A DNA stretch of 5,184 nucleotides. Origin: Bacteroidales bacterium (GTDB lineage: Bacteria; Bacteroidota; Bacteroidia; Bacteroidales; JAGOPY01). How positions within the stretch are numbered: the first letter of the stretch is position 1; every line of letters begins with the position of its first letter. The notes under the pieces are model-generated. The model was not told the DNA's origin, ran no database searches, and saw only the letters and a list, made by a program, of their open reading frames with translations. A program made the translations under genes and the position numbers. The stretch lies in contig DAOWEV010000118.1 in NCBI GenBank assembly GCA_030638325.1, positions 1 through 5,184 of the forward strand. Reading direction: 5' to 3'. This document shows positions 5,060 to 5,184 of this stretch, piece after piece.

Positions 5060-5184
5060 CAACCGTCAACCGTCAACTGTCAACCGTCAACTGTCAACCG
5101 TCAACTGTCAACTGTCAACCGTCAACTGTTAACTGTTAACTGTTAATTGTCAACTGTCAACCGTCAACCGTCAATCGTCAACCG
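5060..5184 (+). repeat. Long heptamer tandem array, consensus YAAYYGT, running off the window edge
   Basis: Seventeen complete 7-base units and a six-base partial run without interruption to the window end. Types are CAACCGT (7 copies: 5060, 5067, 5081, 5095, 5116, 5158, 5165), CAACTGT (6: 5074, 5088, 5102, 5109, 5123, 5151), TAACTGT (2: 5130, 5137), TAATTGT (5144) and CAATCGT (5172). All variation is C or T at positions 1, 4 and 5; AA at 2-3 and GT at 6-7 never change, and there is no insertion or deletion. On the minus strand the units read as repeated GTTGAC-like words. The array lies 115 bases upstream of the barrel gene start at 4944 and probably extends beyond the window. No gene is seen in 4945-5184. 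Confidence 0.97.

Noticed and set aside
5060..5184. CRISPR array
   Set aside because: Units are 7 bp and contiguous, with no unique spacers and no cas genes in the window.
5060..5184. Repeated sigma-70-like -35 boxes (TTGAC on the minus strand) driving the barrel gene
   Set aside because: The motif is a by-product of the repeat word, Bacteroidota primary sigma factors use a different -33/-7 pattern, and the array is over 110 bases from the start codon.
1..5184. Defence system, toxin-antitoxin pair, phage or insertion sequence
   Set aside because: All six coding regions are envelope proteins or metabolic transferases. No transposase, integrase, nuclease, reverse transcriptase or terminal inverted repeats were seen.

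Overview
The window looks like chromosomal DNA of a member of the Bacteroidota (Bacteroidetes). Four things point there: AT-rich spacers, -7 elements of the TAnnTTTG type, little or no Shine-Dalgarno sequence, and secreted proteins (a lipoprotein, two small outer-membrane barrels, and a protein whose mature part starts with an NPGFEDW-like stretch) typical of that phylum. No species can be named from the sequence. There is no rRNA, tRNA, CRISPR array, transposase or phage gene.

Layout from left to right. Positions 1-131 (minus) hold the 5' end of a secreted protein cut by the window edge. Positions 324-944 (minus) encode a DUF4136-like lipoprotein, and 1135-1782 (minus) a 215-residue outer-membrane beta-barrel protein. 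These three genes point the same way with spacers of about 190 bases. A 135-base divergent promoter region (1783-1917) separates them from a plus-strand pair: a PAPS-dependent sulfotransferase (1918-3012) and a SAM-dependent O-methyltransferase-like protein (3103-4173). A second outer-membrane barrel protein (4216-4944, minus) converges on the methyltransferase. The last 240 bases are non-coding and mostly a tandem repeat. No gene-free stretch exceeds 300 bases.

Functionally, the minus-strand genes are envelope proteins. The sulfotransferase/methyltransferase pair could tailor a small molecule, lipid or glycan, but nothing here identifies a substrate or a wider biosynthetic cluster. In the methyltransferase, the position that is the catalytic histidine in classical family-2 O-methyltransferases appears to be aspartate.

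The most unusual feature is in the spacers. Every spacer except the divergent promoter region carries 7- or 8-bp tandem repeats. Copies at five separate places are variants of one word, YAAYYGT: about 17.9 copies at 5060-5184, an 8-bp version (word plus C or G) at 1027-1122, a run abutting a stop codon at 3013-3068, and short minus-strand remnants at 194-207 and 4176-4196. Two AT-rich arrays with other words (134-168 and 956-1016) lie directly in front of minus-strand start codons. I see no gene-encoded defence or mobile system; this repeat family is the best candidate for something worth following up.
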